In this document: in pieces, positions 1-10,709 of the stretch | Numbering within the stretch: position 1 is the first letter of the stretch | How the letters are laid out: each line of letters starts with the position of its first letter | Source of the DNA: Flavobacterium weaverense | GTDB taxonomy: Bacteria > Bacteroidota > Bacteroidia > Flavobacteriales > Flavobacteriaceae | DNA: 64,000 bases | Reading direction: 5' to 3' | NCBI RefSeq assembly: GCF_003688495.1 | Contig: NZ_REFH01000011.1 | Coordinates: forward strand, 184,449-248,448 | The notes under the pieces: generated by a model | Told to the model about the DNA's origin: nothing | The model's database searches: none | Seen by the model: only the letters and a program-made list of their open reading frames with translations | Translations under genes and position numbers: made by a program

Positions 1-491
1 TTATTACTATAGGTCCTCCACCAAAGAAAAACTCCTGAACTCAACAAAAACAAGAAAAAAACAATTGAACTTGTGCCTACAATATACTTTCCTATAATTG
101 GAATACCTAAACTGCGATGTATATTTAAAAGGTCTTCGAAAAAAATTATAGTTTTTGTTTTAGCTCCTAATAATTCTGCTGTTTCTGGATGGTAATACTG
201 AGTTATTCCTTCTTTATTGATAACAGAAATGGTTTGTTGCTCCCTATACGGCAAGAACATATATTGTGGGTTTTTATGCTGTTTTACTATTTTATTAGCG
301 GTACTTAAAATTACATTTTCTGCAGGTAATTTACCATCAGTTACAAGCAATAGGTCAGAGTCTAAAGCTCTTATTATTTCAGGTTGCCATACATACAATG
401 CACCTGTTATTCCCGATATAGAAACTAAAAGTCCACAAGTTAATCCTAACCATAAATGGACGAATTTTATGATTTTTATTGTTTTTTTCAA
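1..491 (-). CDS. PepSY-associated transmembrane protein (partial, 3' end beyond window)
   Basis: An open frame of 163 codons runs off the left edge of the window. It begins with TTG at 491, directly after the receptor gene upstream; no in-frame ATG lies near. The first membrane segment (residues about 9-32, core WLGLTCGLLVSISGITGALY) is typical of PepSY-associated TM proteins, followed by a periplasmic stretch and a second helix ending in the aromatic GVFLWWRTYSN. Such proteins sit in the inner membrane and are usually encoded next to siderophore TonB receptors, where they are thought to help reduce or release iron. Its position 75 bp downstream of such a receptor, on the same strand, fits an iron-uptake operon. 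Confidence 0.8.
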   Translation of the reverse strand, partial: MKKTIKIIKFVHLWLGLTCGLLVSISGITGALYVWQPEIIRALDSDLLLVTDGKLPAENVILSTANKIVKQHKNPQYMFLPYREQQTISVINKEGITQYYHPETAELLGAKTKTIIFFEDLLNIHRSLGIPIIGKYIVGTSSIVFFLFLLSSGVFLWWRTYSN

Positions 492-565
492 AAATTTAAA
501 TTTTTATAAAACCCAATGTAGCTAGTACATTGGGCTCAAAATTTTACAATAAGATGAGTTACTAG

Positions 566-2956
566 TTAAAAGCTGTAAGCCAAACTTAATTTAGCATTTG
601 CTCCCTCACCTGCCGTTATAAATGTCTTTAATGGTGCAGACCATTGAGATCTTGCTGGTAAATAGTACTCATTAAATAGATTGTTTATTCCTAATGAAGT
701 AGTAATTTTCGAATTAATTTGGTAAGAAATAGATAGATTAACAGTAGTATATCCTTTTACTGGAACTTCAGTATGATTGAACTCCCATGCGTTTTTACTA
801 TTTAAAAAAGGATCAAATCGATCTCTATCACCTAAATTTACCATTCGTATTGTAGTACTTATTTTTTCAGTAGGTTCCCATGTAGCATAGGCAGTCCACT
901 TAGGGGCAGAGATAACATCTCCTCCTAGAAAGCTTAATGAAGTCTTAGTTTTATTATCATACTTTACTCCTTCAACATAAGAATAAGAAGTACCTACAAA
1001 TAACTTGCCCGTAATAATCTGGTAATCGATAGAGAATTCGCCTCCAAAAATCTTTTGTGGTTTTGACGAAGGAACGAAATTATTAGTTTCATTATTTAAT
1101 ACTAAACTAGTTCCCAAGTTAGATGTGCTAAAGTAACCAACAGCTTCTAATCTAAACCTGCTCAAATTAGAAATAAATCCAAACTCATAATTATTAGTTA
1201 CGGATGGCTCCAATTTAATTTTATTTATATTATCAACAGTAGCAGATCTTAATACAGATCCTAAATCAGCTACTGAGAACCCTTGAGAATAACTTATATA
1301 AGGTGTAAACTCTTTAATTGCAATATATCTTGCCCCTAAGTTATACGAAGCATTGTTAAACTTTAATTTACCTCCTGTTACAAATACTGATGAACTAAAA
1401 TTGCCATCACTTTTAGGAGAATATGGTAACGTACTGTAATCTGCGATGTCGATATTCATATTGTCGTATCTAAATCCTGCTTTAAGCACCCAATCCTTTT
1501 CAATTTTCAGGCTGGTTTGTGCATAGTAAGCGGAACTCCACAATACTGTATTAGGCACCCATAATCTTCCATCAAGCAAACCTTGATTCGTTCTGTCTCT
1601 AAGTAAGTCAATACCATAAGTAGCTGACAGCGCTAATTTGTCATTTCCTGTATTTATTTTAGAAACAAAATTAGGTCTTATTCCAAATTTTTCTGAGTTG
1701 ATAGCAGATTGTCCGCCATTTTCAAACTTATCAGAATAAAAGAATATATTTTCCGTATTTTGATAGTACACATCGGTTTCAAAGTTAGTAGAGCCGTTAA
1801 AAATACCATCGTATCTATATTGCAAACGAGAATTTATCAATCTAGTTCCCGTTGGCTTCTCCCCTGCAATTGAACCTTCAATACCATAACCAGCGTTTAC
1901 TGTAAAATCTCCTTCTTTATTATTCACAACTATACTCCCTGCAACTGGAATAAAAGGACTTTTTTGAGCTGATTTAAATATATTACCATTCAAGGTTATA
2001 CTTTGACGTGTGTCAATTTGATATATCATTTTACCAAAAACACTATATATTTTGGTATTATCTAATGCGTATGTAGGTAATAAAGGTCTCCCCTTTGCGT
2101 CATACTTATTAGCAGTTTGTTCAAAACTTCCACTAACATAATAACCTAGTTTATCTATACTTCCCGTAAAAGATTGATGAATTCCATACCCTAAAGCATC
2201 TTTAGACTTAGCAAGATTACTTGTCCCCCATATATTAGTAGTTCCTTCCAATTTTTTTACAGAGTTAGGAACTTTAGTGATATAATTGATAAAACCTCCA
2301 TCTCCTCCATTTCCAAAAATCGAAGTAGCACCTTTAATTACTTCAACTCTCTTTAAATCATTGGGATGAAAAGACTTAATTTCTAACTGCCCATTTCTTA
2401 ATGGGGTAGATTGCGGAATTCCATCGACCATAGTAAGTAACGACCTACCCCTTAATGTCTGTCCCCAATTTGAGAATGTTCCTGTACTCACTGCTAAACC
2501 AGGAACAGTAGCCTCTAGCACATCAGTAATATTTGTAGTGTTTTGAGTTAATTGTGCTATTTTTTTAGCACTTACAACAGTTATTGAAGCTGGTATTTCA
2601 GATAAATACTCTGAATTTCTACTAGAAGAAATAATTACTTCATCTAATTGACCAAAGCTTGGTTCGAGACGTATATTCAGGATAATTGTCGTTTTATTTG
2701 CTCTGTTGACTTTTAGGCTCTGAGTATTAAAACCAATGTGACTAAAAACTATAATTGAATTGTTTTCGTTCTCAATTGTTAACTCATATTCTCCTCTAAT
2801 ATCTGTAAATGTTTGATTTTGTAACCCTTTCACAACAACATTTGCTCCCTTTATTGGATTGTTTTTATCATCTGTAACCGTTCCCTTCACAATTAAATTT
2901 TGGGAAAAACTAAGTGTAGTACTAAAAACTGTAAATAGTAATATAATAAATTTCAT
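566..2956 (-). CDS. TonB-dependent siderophore-type outer-membrane receptor with N-terminal CarboxypepD-reg-like domain
   Basis: The product (796 aa) starts at the ATG at 2956, because it opens a clean signal peptide (MKFIILLFTVFSTTLSFSQ); an ATG 33 nt further upstream would only add a hydrophilic lead. Residues about 20-100 form a carboxypeptidase-regulatory-like beta domain (KGTVTDDKNNPIKGANV), then comes a plug domain (EIPASITVVSAKKI to about residue 230) and a beta-barrel ending in the aromatic LSLAYSF. The plug and barrel resemble ferric-siderophore receptors (FhuE/FecA type). The next gene on the same strand is a PepSY membrane protein, which supports iron uptake. The exact siderophore cannot be told. 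A flavobacterial-type promoter lies just upstream. Confidence 0.9.
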   Translation of the reverse strand: MKFIILLFTVFSTTLSFSQNLIVKGTVTDDKNNPIKGANVVVKGLQNQTFTDIRGEYELTIENENNSIIVFSHIGFNTQSLKVNRANKTTIILNIRLEPSFGQLDEVIISSSRNSEYLSEIPASITVVSAKKIAQLTQNTTNITDVLEATVPGLAVSTGTFSNWGQTLRGRSLLTMVDGIPQSTPLRNGQLEIKSFHPNDLKRVEVIKGATSIFGNGGDGGFINYITKVPNSVKKLEGTTNIWGTSNLAKSKDALGYGIHQSFTGSIDKLGYYVSGSFEQTANKYDAKGRPLLPTYALDNTKIYSVFGKMIYQIDTRQSITLNGNIFKSAQKSPFIPVAGSIVVNNKEGDFTVNAGYGIEGSIAGEKPTGTRLINSRLQYRYDGIFNGSTNFETDVYYQNTENIFFYSDKFENGGQSAINSEKFGIRPNFVSKINTGNDKLALSATYGIDLLRDRTNQGLLDGRLWVPNTVLWSSAYYAQTSLKIEKDWVLKAGFRYDNMNIDIADYSTLPYSPKSDGNFSSSVFVTGGKLKFNNASYNLGARYIAIKEFTPYISYSQGFSVADLGSVLRSATVDNINKIKLEPSVTNNYEFGFISNLSRFRLEAVGYFSTSNLGTSLVLNNETNNFVPSSKPQKIFGGEFSIDYQIITGKLFVGTSYSYVEGVKYDNKTKTSLSFLGGDVISAPKWTAYATWEPTEKISTTIRMVNLGDRDRFDPFLNSKNAWEFNHTEVPVKGYTTVNLSISYQINSKITTSLGINNLFNEYYLPARSQWSAPLKTFITAGEGANAKLSLAYSF

Positions 2957-2986
2957 TTTGTTATTTTTATTTAGTTTAAATAAGAA

Positions 2987-3016
2987 CAAAGGTAAAATCT
3001 AATTTTAAATATCAAA
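2987..3016 (-). promoter_or_regulatory. Bacteroidota-type promoter of the siderophore receptor
   Basis: On the minus strand TTG is followed after 18 nt by TACCTTTG, matching the Flavobacterium consensus TTG-N17-23-TAnnTTTG. Transcription would start about 25 nt before the chosen ATG at 2956, which also argues against the longer reading frame whose ATG overlaps the -7 box. Confidence 0.65.
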
Positions 3017-3709
3017 ACAAAAAATAAAATAAATTTTCACATAATTTTAAGTTTCACAATTTCAATAATTTAGCTAGAATATAGATTTAGCTAAAATTAT
3101 TACCCTGCTAATTTTTATAATTTATGAGTCTATTGTTATTAATATTATAAAACAGTAATTATTCACGTCCTAAAACATTATAAAAGTGATAATAAAGAGA
3201 TGAATAAAATTGGATAGGAAAGAGGTTTTTACTAATGAAATTATTTTCTATCCATTACATAAATCAATGCTTTGAAACATTCTTTTAAGTCTGGGATGTT
3301 AATGCACTATCGAAATATAAAATACTGATACAAAAATTATTAAAAATGGACTTCTCAAAAAATATGTAAGCTTTAGTATAGGTGTCTGGAATTGAAAAAT
3401 GAATTGAATGAGGTAAAAAAGATTAATTTAACTAATTGAATATCATAGTTAAGACAAAGAATATTTCTTTAGTTTAATTTCAAAATCATTGAAAACATTT
3501 CGCAGAATTAATTACCAACAATTCCTAAATCAATTGATAAAATGACGTTACCCAAATGAAAATTACAACAAAATTATTCCTGTAACATTTAAAATTATTA
3601 CGTGTTAAATATTTATTCTAGGTGATACAGTTCCCCAAAAATCTTAGCTAAACAATATACGCCTATAAACTAAAAACAATAACTGTACAATACAAAAAAA
3701 ATTGGAGAA
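3017..3709. other. AT-rich intergenic stretch, no gene seen
   Basis: No open frame with plausible codon use, no RNA gene and no convincing hairpin were found. It separates the iron operon from a stretch of decayed genes. Confidence 0.5.
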
Positions 3710-4360
3710 ATGTGCTTCCACACTATACAGTCAAAAATAGCCATGCAAATTGAAGGACGTTTTAATGCAGAGATAAGGGACAAAAAAGATTTTGATTCTC
3801 ACGAACACATTAATGGTTTTGATTTTCCAAAAACACCTGTTATTACCAATGAAAAACCAGTAATAATTGAACATTATAACTGGGGTATTATACTTCTTTG
3901 GGCAAAAGACGATCAGATCAATGCGATGACCTTGACTGCAAAAATTGAAACTATTTACGATAAACCATCTTTTAGAGATGCTACCAACCAAAGATATCTA
4001 GTTATTGCAAATGGGTTTTATGAGTGGTAGTGGTTGGTTTGCAAAGGAAAAAATAAAGTCAAGTATGAAATAGGAATTGGTAATGAAGACATCTTTGCTT
4101 TTGCATGACTTTATTCCCACTGGAAAGACATTACTACAGGCGAAATTCGTAATTCTTACACAATTATCACCACAGAAACAAATTCATTGATGGCAGAAAT
4201 ACACAAAATTAAAAAGAGAATGCCAGTTATTTTACATCCAGAAGATGAGCAAAAATGTCTACAGCAAGCTTTGTTACACCAGTTTGCATTTCCTTGTGTA
4301 GTAAACTTAATAGTTACCAAAACACCACCCTACACTGCAATTCTATCGTTATTTCAGTAA
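3710..4360 (+). pseudogene. Broken SRAP (HMCES/YedK-type) gene
   Basis: The frame starts MCFH, so the Cys2 that SRAP proteins use to crosslink to abasic sites in single-stranded DNA is present, and it reaches the family's ANGFYEW motif. It is then interrupted by TAG at 4028-4030 and TGA at 4106-4108. Reading through both stops in the same frame restores the rest of the family (NSYTIITTETNSL, then KKRMPVILHPED with the usual His-Pro region), up to a TAA at 4358. Length with readthrough (216 codons) is near that of intact SRAP proteins. Two nonsense mutations without frameshift indicate a recently inactivated gene. Confidence 0.85.
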
Positions 4361-4685
4361 TTTCTTCACCAGCATCAGCCATGATTGAACACCAGTCTGG
4401 CTGGGAACTTGAAACCAAATTATAGAAAGCTTTTTTAATCGATTCAGAATCATAATCCATATCAGCGCCTACTTATTTCTCATTTACAATTTTTCGAAAC
4501 CACGTTCCTTCATATAGTAAATCATCTTGCCCGTCAGATGTTTGATCCGGGGCATAACCAAAATGATATATTTCTGTTTCACTGTCATTTAGCAATTCTA
4601 GCAAGTAGAGTTTTACACTCATTAACAATGGTTCATCTATTAATCCATAAAGCACGTCTATTTTGTGTGCATTAAGTAAAAGTCC
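4314..4685 (-). pseudogene. Unrecognised gene remnant fused to a transposase remnant
   Basis: The minus strand reads GLLLNAHKIDVLYGLIDEP, continues to VNEK, hits a TAA at 4473-4475, and goes on in the same frame (VGADMDYDSESIKKAFYN and so on) to a TAA at 4314. The frame enters directly from the IS1182 remnant without its own start. The composition (acidic, balanced) looks like a soluble protein, but I do not recognise the family. Its 3' end overlaps the SRAP remnant on the other strand. Confidence 0.4.
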
Positions 4686-5376
4686 TAATTTTGGGAGTTA
4701 TTCATTTTCTAGTTTCTGAACAACTTTTTTTTGCTGTTTGTTTAAAAATTCTGTCTTTGAATTTTTATTTATCGCTTGAATGTTTTCTTCTAATTTCTGA
4801 CTATCAATTTTCTTGTGGTTGTGATTGTCGGTATGTACAAGGTCTGTTTCGATTGTTTAACCAATTTCTGCTAAAACAATATCTATTTTTGACTGAAGTC
4901 TATCCTTTTTATTTTTCAACTCATATTTTCCAAACAAAACTGAATTTATGTGCATTCGCTTCTATTTTGGTCCTATCTATAAATTGCTTCTCCAAACTAA
5001 CAATTCTACATCAACCATCATTACCGCCATATAATTAAATAATTTTTCAACATTATCTTTTGCCTTTTGCCCTCTAAAATCATTACCTGTTCTGAAATAA
5101 TGTTGTAAACCACATAAAAGCCACATAAAATAAATATCTTGCTCTACAGCTTTGGCTATTTTTCTACATGAATAAGTATTGTTTAAATAAACATAGAATA
5201 GTATTTTAAGTAACATTTTAGGATAATAATTGGATCTTTCGCCACCGTTATATTTTGATATAATTTTAGATATTTCTAACTTTTCAACTACTTAATAAAT
5301 TAAACTCGCTGAATGATTTCCTAAAATTAAATCATATAAATTTAATGTAAAGTTCTTGCTGATGAACAGAATTATG
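4686..5376 (-). mobile_element. Remnant of an IS1182-family transposase (N-terminal half)
   Basis: Several minus-strand frames together spell the family's start: HNSVHQQELYI, then LYDLILGNHSASLIY, EKLEISKIISKYNGG, PKMLLKILFYVYLNNTYSC, FRGQKAKDNVEKLF, and a spacer ending in KKVVQKLENE. Stops and frameshifts separate these pieces. The catalytic C-terminal half is absent, and the sequence runs into an unrelated remnant at about 4686. No terminal inverted repeats were recognised. The element is dead. Confidence 0.75.
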
Positions 5377-6307
5377 TTAGAAAATTGGCTACATAATCAT
5401 TGATTTTAGTACTTAAAAATACTAATTGTCAATATAGTAAGCAAAAAAATGTCCAAAAATTACTTTTCAGAAATCCTCTTTCATAACATCAAAATGGATC
5501 CTCAAATTATTTTTTTTTTACGATGACGTATATCTATTAACTGCATTAAAGCGGTACGATTAAAAAATATTTATTTATCTGCTTAAGATTTGAAAAAGTT
5601 TGTGTTTGATATACTTACTGTTTAAAATATCATTTTTTTTATTAAACTTATAATATAGTGTAATAAAAATATAAAGAGATCGCAGAGTAAAAAATGAAAA
5701 AAATTATTAAAAACATATTATCAACGGAGTAACTTTAAAACTTTAGTTTGTTATAAATTTTTAATGAAATAAAGAAATTTACAATCTGTTTTTCTTTGGT
5801 ATATTAGTGAAAGCTAATAGTTGGAACTTACTAATTATTATTCAAAGTTAAATTCCTATAATAGTTTATAAAAAGAGTAAATAAATGTCTGCTCAATTTC
5901 TGTAAGTCTTTTCATCATTCAAAATATCTTCCAAAATGTAAGAGGCATGAAATTATTAGTTTACGTTTTATTTGTTTTTGCTGGCATCCAAACACATTTG
6001 TAAAAGCATCCCCTCTCACCTATGTTCTAGATGCTTTTAAATTGTTGACTTCAATTTATATTTATGATACTAAAAATCTCTTTATTTAAACTTCTCATAT
6101 TTTTCAAAATTATGTAGAGCTTTTCATATTGCACTTAAAACACGATAGTTTGTGCATATTAAATTAAATTTAGATTCTGTTGAAAATTTTAAGTTTTCTA
6201 TCTACTAATACATTCTTGTGGAAATAAGTAGTAACTTACCTTCCTCATATATAGTTCACAAAATTAAGAAAGTATATTTTAATAATTAACAATAATTGCA
6301 TGCGAGT
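5377..6307. other. Intergenic stretch with one hairpin
   Basis: About 930 bp of very AT-rich DNA without a credible gene. The only structure noticed is an inverted repeat at 6002-6038 (AAAAGCATC / GATGCTTTT, 19-nt loop). A short frame just before it (5947-6003, 18 codons beginning MKLLVYVLFVFAG) looks like a signal peptide but has no further support. Confidence 0.4.
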
Positions 6308-7048
6308 ATGATTGTAGCATCACATAACAAAGGTTGGAAAATTATTACGCAACGCTCTCATGGACTCCTAGCTGCTATGATTGCGTACCAATATGACATT
6401 AAATTACCTAATGATGTAATTGTTCCAACACTTATCGCAATAGCGGAACACGATGATGGTGTTGCAGAAACTTTAGAAAATAAAAATCTAACTGACGCTG
6501 GAGCACCTAGAAATTTTTTAGTAAGCGATAATTCAAGTAAGACTGAACTAAAACAATATTTAAACGTTATGGAGCTAGCTACTTCAAAATGCCAGTTAAA
6601 CGCTCTATTAACCTCTATGCATTTAAATTTTATTTTTGGTGGCATTAATGAGGAAAATGATTCTAAGCTAAATTCATTTCTAAAGGAACAAGAAACTAAT
6701 CGCAAACAAATACTAAAGCACCTTAACATTGATAAAAAGTATTCGGAACGTTTATATAGATTAGTTGAATGGTGCGATGCATTTTCTTTGCTAATTTGCT
6801 TGGATAAAATTCAACCTGAAGGTAGAAAAATGGAAGTATCTGAAAGTCCCGATGGAGATATAAATCAGGTTTTTTATAAAGATGAAAAGATCATATCATT
6901 AGAGCCTTGGGTCTTTAAAGAGAATTCCTTTACTGTTTTTTATGAATATAAAATTGTAGAACAGTTAAAATTTGCTTCGGTAGAAGAATTTAATAAAATT
7001 TGTAGCGAAGCTCCAGTGCAAAGAGAAGAATTTATTTTTTCGAAATAA
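6308..7048 (+). CDS. DUF3891 family protein
   Basis: The product has 246 aa and starts MIVASHNKGWKIITQRSHG; the ATG at 6308 is preferred over an in-frame TTG 12 nt upstream because family members begin M-I-V. The N-terminal third shows the DUF3891 pattern: a GW..ITQ..H stretch, IAIAEHDDG around residue 54, and a helical remainder rich in charged residues. His and Asp residues in H-G and EHDDG could bind a metal, as in HD-like folds, but the biochemical function of the family is unknown. No signal peptide or membrane segment. It stands alone, convergent with the histidine kinase gene. Confidence 0.8.
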   Translation: MIVASHNKGWKIITQRSHGLLAAMIAYQYDIKLPNDVIVPTLIAIAEHDDGVAETLENKNLTDAGAPRNFLVSDNSSKTELKQYLNVMELATSKCQLNALLTSMHLNFIFGGINEENDSKLNSFLKEQETNRKQILKHLNIDKKYSERLYRLVEWCDAFSLLICLDKIQPEGRKMEVSESPDGDINQVFYKDEKIISLEPWVFKENSFTVFYEYKIVEQLKFASVEEFNKICSEAPVQREEFIFSK

Positions 7049-7092
7049 CGAAAGACATCTTATAGGACTACAAAAAAACTAGGTAAAATAAA

Positions 7093-9417
7093 TTAATTAT
7101 CCTGTGTAATAGAACCCTTAATGTCGGTTCTTAATATTTTGATTAAATCTTCTACCTTAAATGGTTTTGACAAATAATCATTCATTCCTGAGTTTAAACA
7201 TTCTTGCTTATCCTCAGGCATTGCATTAGCTGTTAAAGCAACAATGTATGGTTGTTTTAATAGAGACCTCCTTATTTGCCTTGTTGCTTGCAAACCATCC
7301 ATTTCAGGCATTAACACGTCCATCAATATTACATCGTACTCGTGCTGTTTACACATATCCAAAGCAATTTTACCATTATGTGCTACGCCTGGCATGTATC
7401 CTAATTTATTTAAGACTTTTAATGCAAGCTTCTGATTAATTAAATTGTCTTCAACCAATAATATATTAAGGGGAAATTGAATAGCAAAATCTGTGGTATA
7501 AGAAGGTACAAATTTATTTGGTTTCAACTTTTTGTTTTCCATTAAGGAACTTAGCAAATTATATAGTCGGTCTTGCTTAATGGGCTTAGATATAACTGCT
7601 GCAAAAGTTGAAATTTCTTCTTCTGAAAAATTTGTCTGTGGGTAGGCAGCTACTAAAAGGGGAATTGTTTTATTTTGCTCTCTAATTTTGCTTAAAAATT
7701 GATACTCAATATCTGAAATTATTTCATGATCTATCAAAATTATATCATTTGAAGAACTAATTATCAATTGATCTATACCATAATTAGCGAACTTAATTAT
7801 CTCAGATTTAATGTTTACTTTTTCTAACCATTTTTTAAGAGTATCTGACAATAACTCATTTCCACTAATAATAAGTACTTGCCTTGGCATTACCTTACTA
7901 GCATAATCATAATTTTCCACTACATTATCACACTTCGTTAATATACTAAAGCTAAACTTACTACCAATATTTATTTTACTTTCTACACTTATTTTACCAC
8001 CTAATAGCTTTATCAATGATTTGCTAATTGCTAAACCTAATCCAGAACCACCATATTTTCTAGTCGTAGAAGAATCTAATTGATGAAATGGATTAAATAG
8101 ATGTTTAATCTCTCGTTCTTCAATTCCTATTCCACTGTCAATAATTTCAAACAATAAAACTTTGTTATCTTTTAAACTTTTTCCTGCTATAACTTTTATA
8201 AATATTACTCCCCCGTGAGTAAATTTTACGGCATTACCAATTAAATTGATCAATATTTGTCTTAATCTCAAACCGTCTATTTTAATCACTCTGCTAATAT
8301 CTGCATCTATATCATAAACCAAATTAAGATTTTTCTCAAAAGCTTGAATTGCAAATAAATCTAAAACGTCTTCAATCCCCTTCTTTAAATCAAAATCATA
8401 GTGTTCTATTTCAAGCTTGCCTGACTCAATTTTAGAATAATCTAAAATATCATTGATTACGGAGAGTAACGCGTCTCCACTAGTATTGATTATTTGAACA
8501 TATTCAATTTGTTCTTCTGTAAGCTTAGTTTCTGACAGCAAATTGCTCATGCCTATAATTCCATTCATAGGTGTCCTTATTTCATGACTCATTGTAGCAA
8601 GAAATACTCCCTTAGCATCATTAGCATCATCTGCTCTCTGCTTTTGTAATCTCAATTCAGCATTAACATCTAAGATAGCTTCAGATTTAATTTTTAATTC
8701 CTCCGATTTTAGGTTTAACTTCTCGCTTTGAACTTGTAACTCATCCGTTTGAATTTGCAACATTCTATTTACATTTTCAAGAATTTCAGATTGCTTTTTT
8801 AATTTTTCTGAATTTAAAATTAAATCTTTATTTAATTCTTCAACTGTAGTTTTTTGAGACATTATTGCAATTACATTATTCCTTGATAAAGAAATTCCAC
8901 GGTAAGAAAAAGCAAGTGAGAATAGTAATGTAGAAAAAGAATTAACTAGGAATAAAACTTTGTACTGCCTTTCTGAAATAACTTCAAATTCGCTAATCCA
9001 AGGCACAAATAAGACGCATAAAATAAAAGCTACCGTGGAAAGAGCATAATAAAAAATAAGCTTCTTTTTGTATGGCCTGGAAGTATCGACTATGAAACCA
9101 AAAGCAATATAAAAAACAAAGAAAAACATTAGGCCACCAGCACTTAAACCTTGTAGCATAACTCCTAGCGAAATTGTAATCGTAGAGATTATAGTAGTAA
9201 ATAGACCAGGATCCTTTATGAGATTTCTTTTAAAAAGAAAAATATTCAGGCTCATCGCTAAACAAAAAAATAAAACATCTAAAAATAAGTAATAGTAACC
9301 TAGTAAAGAATATGCAATTGCGATAATTAATCCATTTATTACTGCAGTAATCATAATTGCAACAACCTTGTTCTTGCGTTTAAATTCTTTCAATACTGGT
9401 TTATTTATTTTTGTCAT
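7093..9417 (-). CDS. Membrane-bound hybrid histidine kinase with a degenerate and an intact receiver domain
   Basis: The 774-aa protein begins with about six hydrophobic segments (residues 20-175), followed by a long coiled coil with repeated heptads ([20 protein letters not shown]). The dimerisation/phosphoacceptor box is [15 protein letters not shown] at about residue 273. The ATPase domain has the N box ([13 protein letters not shown]), DSGIGIE and GSGLGLAIS. Next comes a receiver-like domain (about 510-620) that lacks the acidic pair at its start but keeps IILIDHE. The last domain (about 650-765) is a full receiver with LLVEDN and phosphoacceptor [13 protein letters not shown]. The signal and the downstream partner are not evident from the neighbours; no DNA-binding domain is present. 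Confidence 0.92.
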   Translation of the reverse strand: MTKINKPVLKEFKRKNKVVAIMITAVINGLIIAIAYSLLGYYYLFLDVLFFCLAMSLNIFLFKRNLIKDPGLFTTIISTITISLGVMLQGLSAGGLMFFFVFYIAFGFIVDTSRPYKKKLIFYYALSTVAFILCVLFVPWISEFEVISERQYKVLFLVNSFSTLLFSLAFSYRGISLSRNNVIAIMSQKTTVEELNKDLILNSEKLKKQSEILENVNRMLQIQTDELQVQSEKLNLKSEELKIKSEAILDVNAELRLQKQRADDANDAKGVFLATMSHEIRTPMNGIIGMSNLLSETKLTEEQIEYVQIINTSGDALLSVINDILDYSKIESGKLEIEHYDFDLKKGIEDVLDLFAIQAFEKNLNLVYDIDADISRVIKIDGLRLRQILINLIGNAVKFTHGGVIFIKVIAGKSLKDNKVLLFEIIDSGIGIEEREIKHLFNPFHQLDSSTTRKYGGSGLGLAISKSLIKLLGGKISVESKINIGSKFSFSILTKCDNVVENYDYASKVMPRQVLIISGNELLSDTLKKWLEKVNIKSEIIKFANYGIDQLIISSSNDIILIDHEIISDIEYQFLSKIREQNKTIPLLVAAYPQTNFSEEEISTFAAVISKPIKQDRLYNLLSSLMENKKLKPNKFVPSYTTDFAIQFPLNILLVEDNLINQKLALKVLNKLGYMPGVAHNGKIALDMCKQHEYDVILMDVLMPEMDGLQATRQIRRSLLKQPYIVALTANAMPEDKQECLNSGMNDYLSKPFKVEDLIKILRTDIKGSITQDN

Positions 9418-10170
9418 TTACATGTTAGCTGTTAAAAATATCTTCTACAAGTTTGTCTAAAATTTTAATAATCATAAAGCCACAAGTTATCCCCTAATTA
9501 CTTTTACTAGATGACATTAATAAACTTGGAAATTTTTTATTAAAATAATATTGCTAAAAGCATCTTTGTAATCACAATATGATTAGCCAAAACCAAATAA
9601 TTTGCAATTACAAGACACTTTAGCGGCCTCAAAGATATACATTGATTTAAATAATAATTTGTTAAATATTTATTTATTTAACTAATAGAACATAATATCG
9701 TTAGTAGTAAAAAATCTAGACGATGTGCAACTGAAGCATGACCATTGCATTGCAATGAGATTATTTTTATTATTAAAGTATAACAATATAAATTGTGATT
9801 AAAGACATTTGATATTAGACTGAAAAGGGTTGAAATTAATTTCTAAGCAGATACTATGATAAAACAGTTAACGAAGCTTTCAGAAGAGTAATTTCCTATA
9901 GAATTTAATTCTTGTTTAGTGGTATTATTTAGAATGTGCGCCTAGCTAAAGTGATTTGACCTTGTCTTGAATGCAGCAAATTAAAATTTAAAATTATTTC
10001 AGGACCTGCCTGCTGTATTCTAATATCTTTCGGCTTGATTAATCTTATACAAAGTAGTTAGCTTCAAGATCCCTTATTATAAAAAAAATAAGATTCTTGT
10101 GAAATTTTTTAAAACCATCTCAATTTACTAAATTAGTTATAAACTGCCTAACGGCGATCAATAAAGGGCT
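9418..10170. other. Intergenic region between the kinase and the Gre-like gene
   Basis: About 750 bp without a credible frame on either strand. It probably carries the divergent promoters of both neighbours, but no clear TTG/TAnnTTTG pair was found. No RNA gene recognised. Confidence 0.4.
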
Positions 10171-10671
10171 ATGAGTAGAGGATTTGTCAGGGAAAGCGAC
10201 CAAGAGGAATTATCAATAGTTCCACCACGTGCTGATTTACCATCAGGTTTAGTTAACTACGTAACAGACATTGGATATCAAGAGTTATTGCTTGAACGCG
10301 ATAATATGATATACGAGCGCGATAATCTTTTTATTCCAGATGAAAATGAAAAGCGTATAACTATTAATTTTATTAACGCTAAATTAAATCTGCTTTCAAA
10401 TCGAATTTCAACAGCTAAAATAGTTATTCCTTCAAAGCAGCCAAAAAGCAAGGTTTGTTTTGGAGCTGAAGTCTTCTTTAGCGTAGACTTAGATCCTCAA
10501 ATTAATAACTATAAAATTGTAGGAGTAGATGAGGCAAATATTGCAAAAGGGAAAATAGCATTTAACTCTCCTGTAGCAAAAATTATGATAGATAAAAAAG
10601 TAGGTGACATTGCAATACTGAAATTGGAAAATACAGAAAAAACTTTTAAAATTATATCAATTAGATATTAA
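10171..10671 (+). CDS. GreA/GreB-family transcription factor-like protein
   Basis: The 166-aa protein opens MSRGFVRESDQEE and PPRADLPSGLVNYVT, a leader seen in a distinct class of GreA/GreB-like proteins in Proteobacteria and Bacteroidota. An N-terminal helical part (about 45-95) would form the coiled coil, with acidic residues DENE near its tip, and the C-terminal half (about 100-166) is the FKBP-like domain (GKIAFNSPVAKIMIDKKVGD). Gre factors enter the RNA polymerase secondary channel and stimulate transcript cleavage. This class is often an accessory paralogue, so a stress-related or modified role is possible. The start follows an AAAGGG sequence. Confidence 0.8.
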   Translation: MSRGFVRESDQEELSIVPPRADLPSGLVNYVTDIGYQELLLERDNMIYERDNLFIPDENEKRITINFINAKLNLLSNRISTAKIVIPSKQPKSKVCFGAEVFFSVDLDPQINNYKIVGVDEANIAKGKIAFNSPVAKIMIDKKVGDIAILKLENTEKTFKIISIRY

Positions 10672-10709
10672 AAATACGTGTAGCCACTTTTACGTGCACT
10701 TGGCGAAAA

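Noticed and set aside
4691..5038. 115-codon plus-strand frame
   Set aside because: It is the reverse strand of the IS1182 transposase remnant, whose motifs are recognisable on the minus strand.
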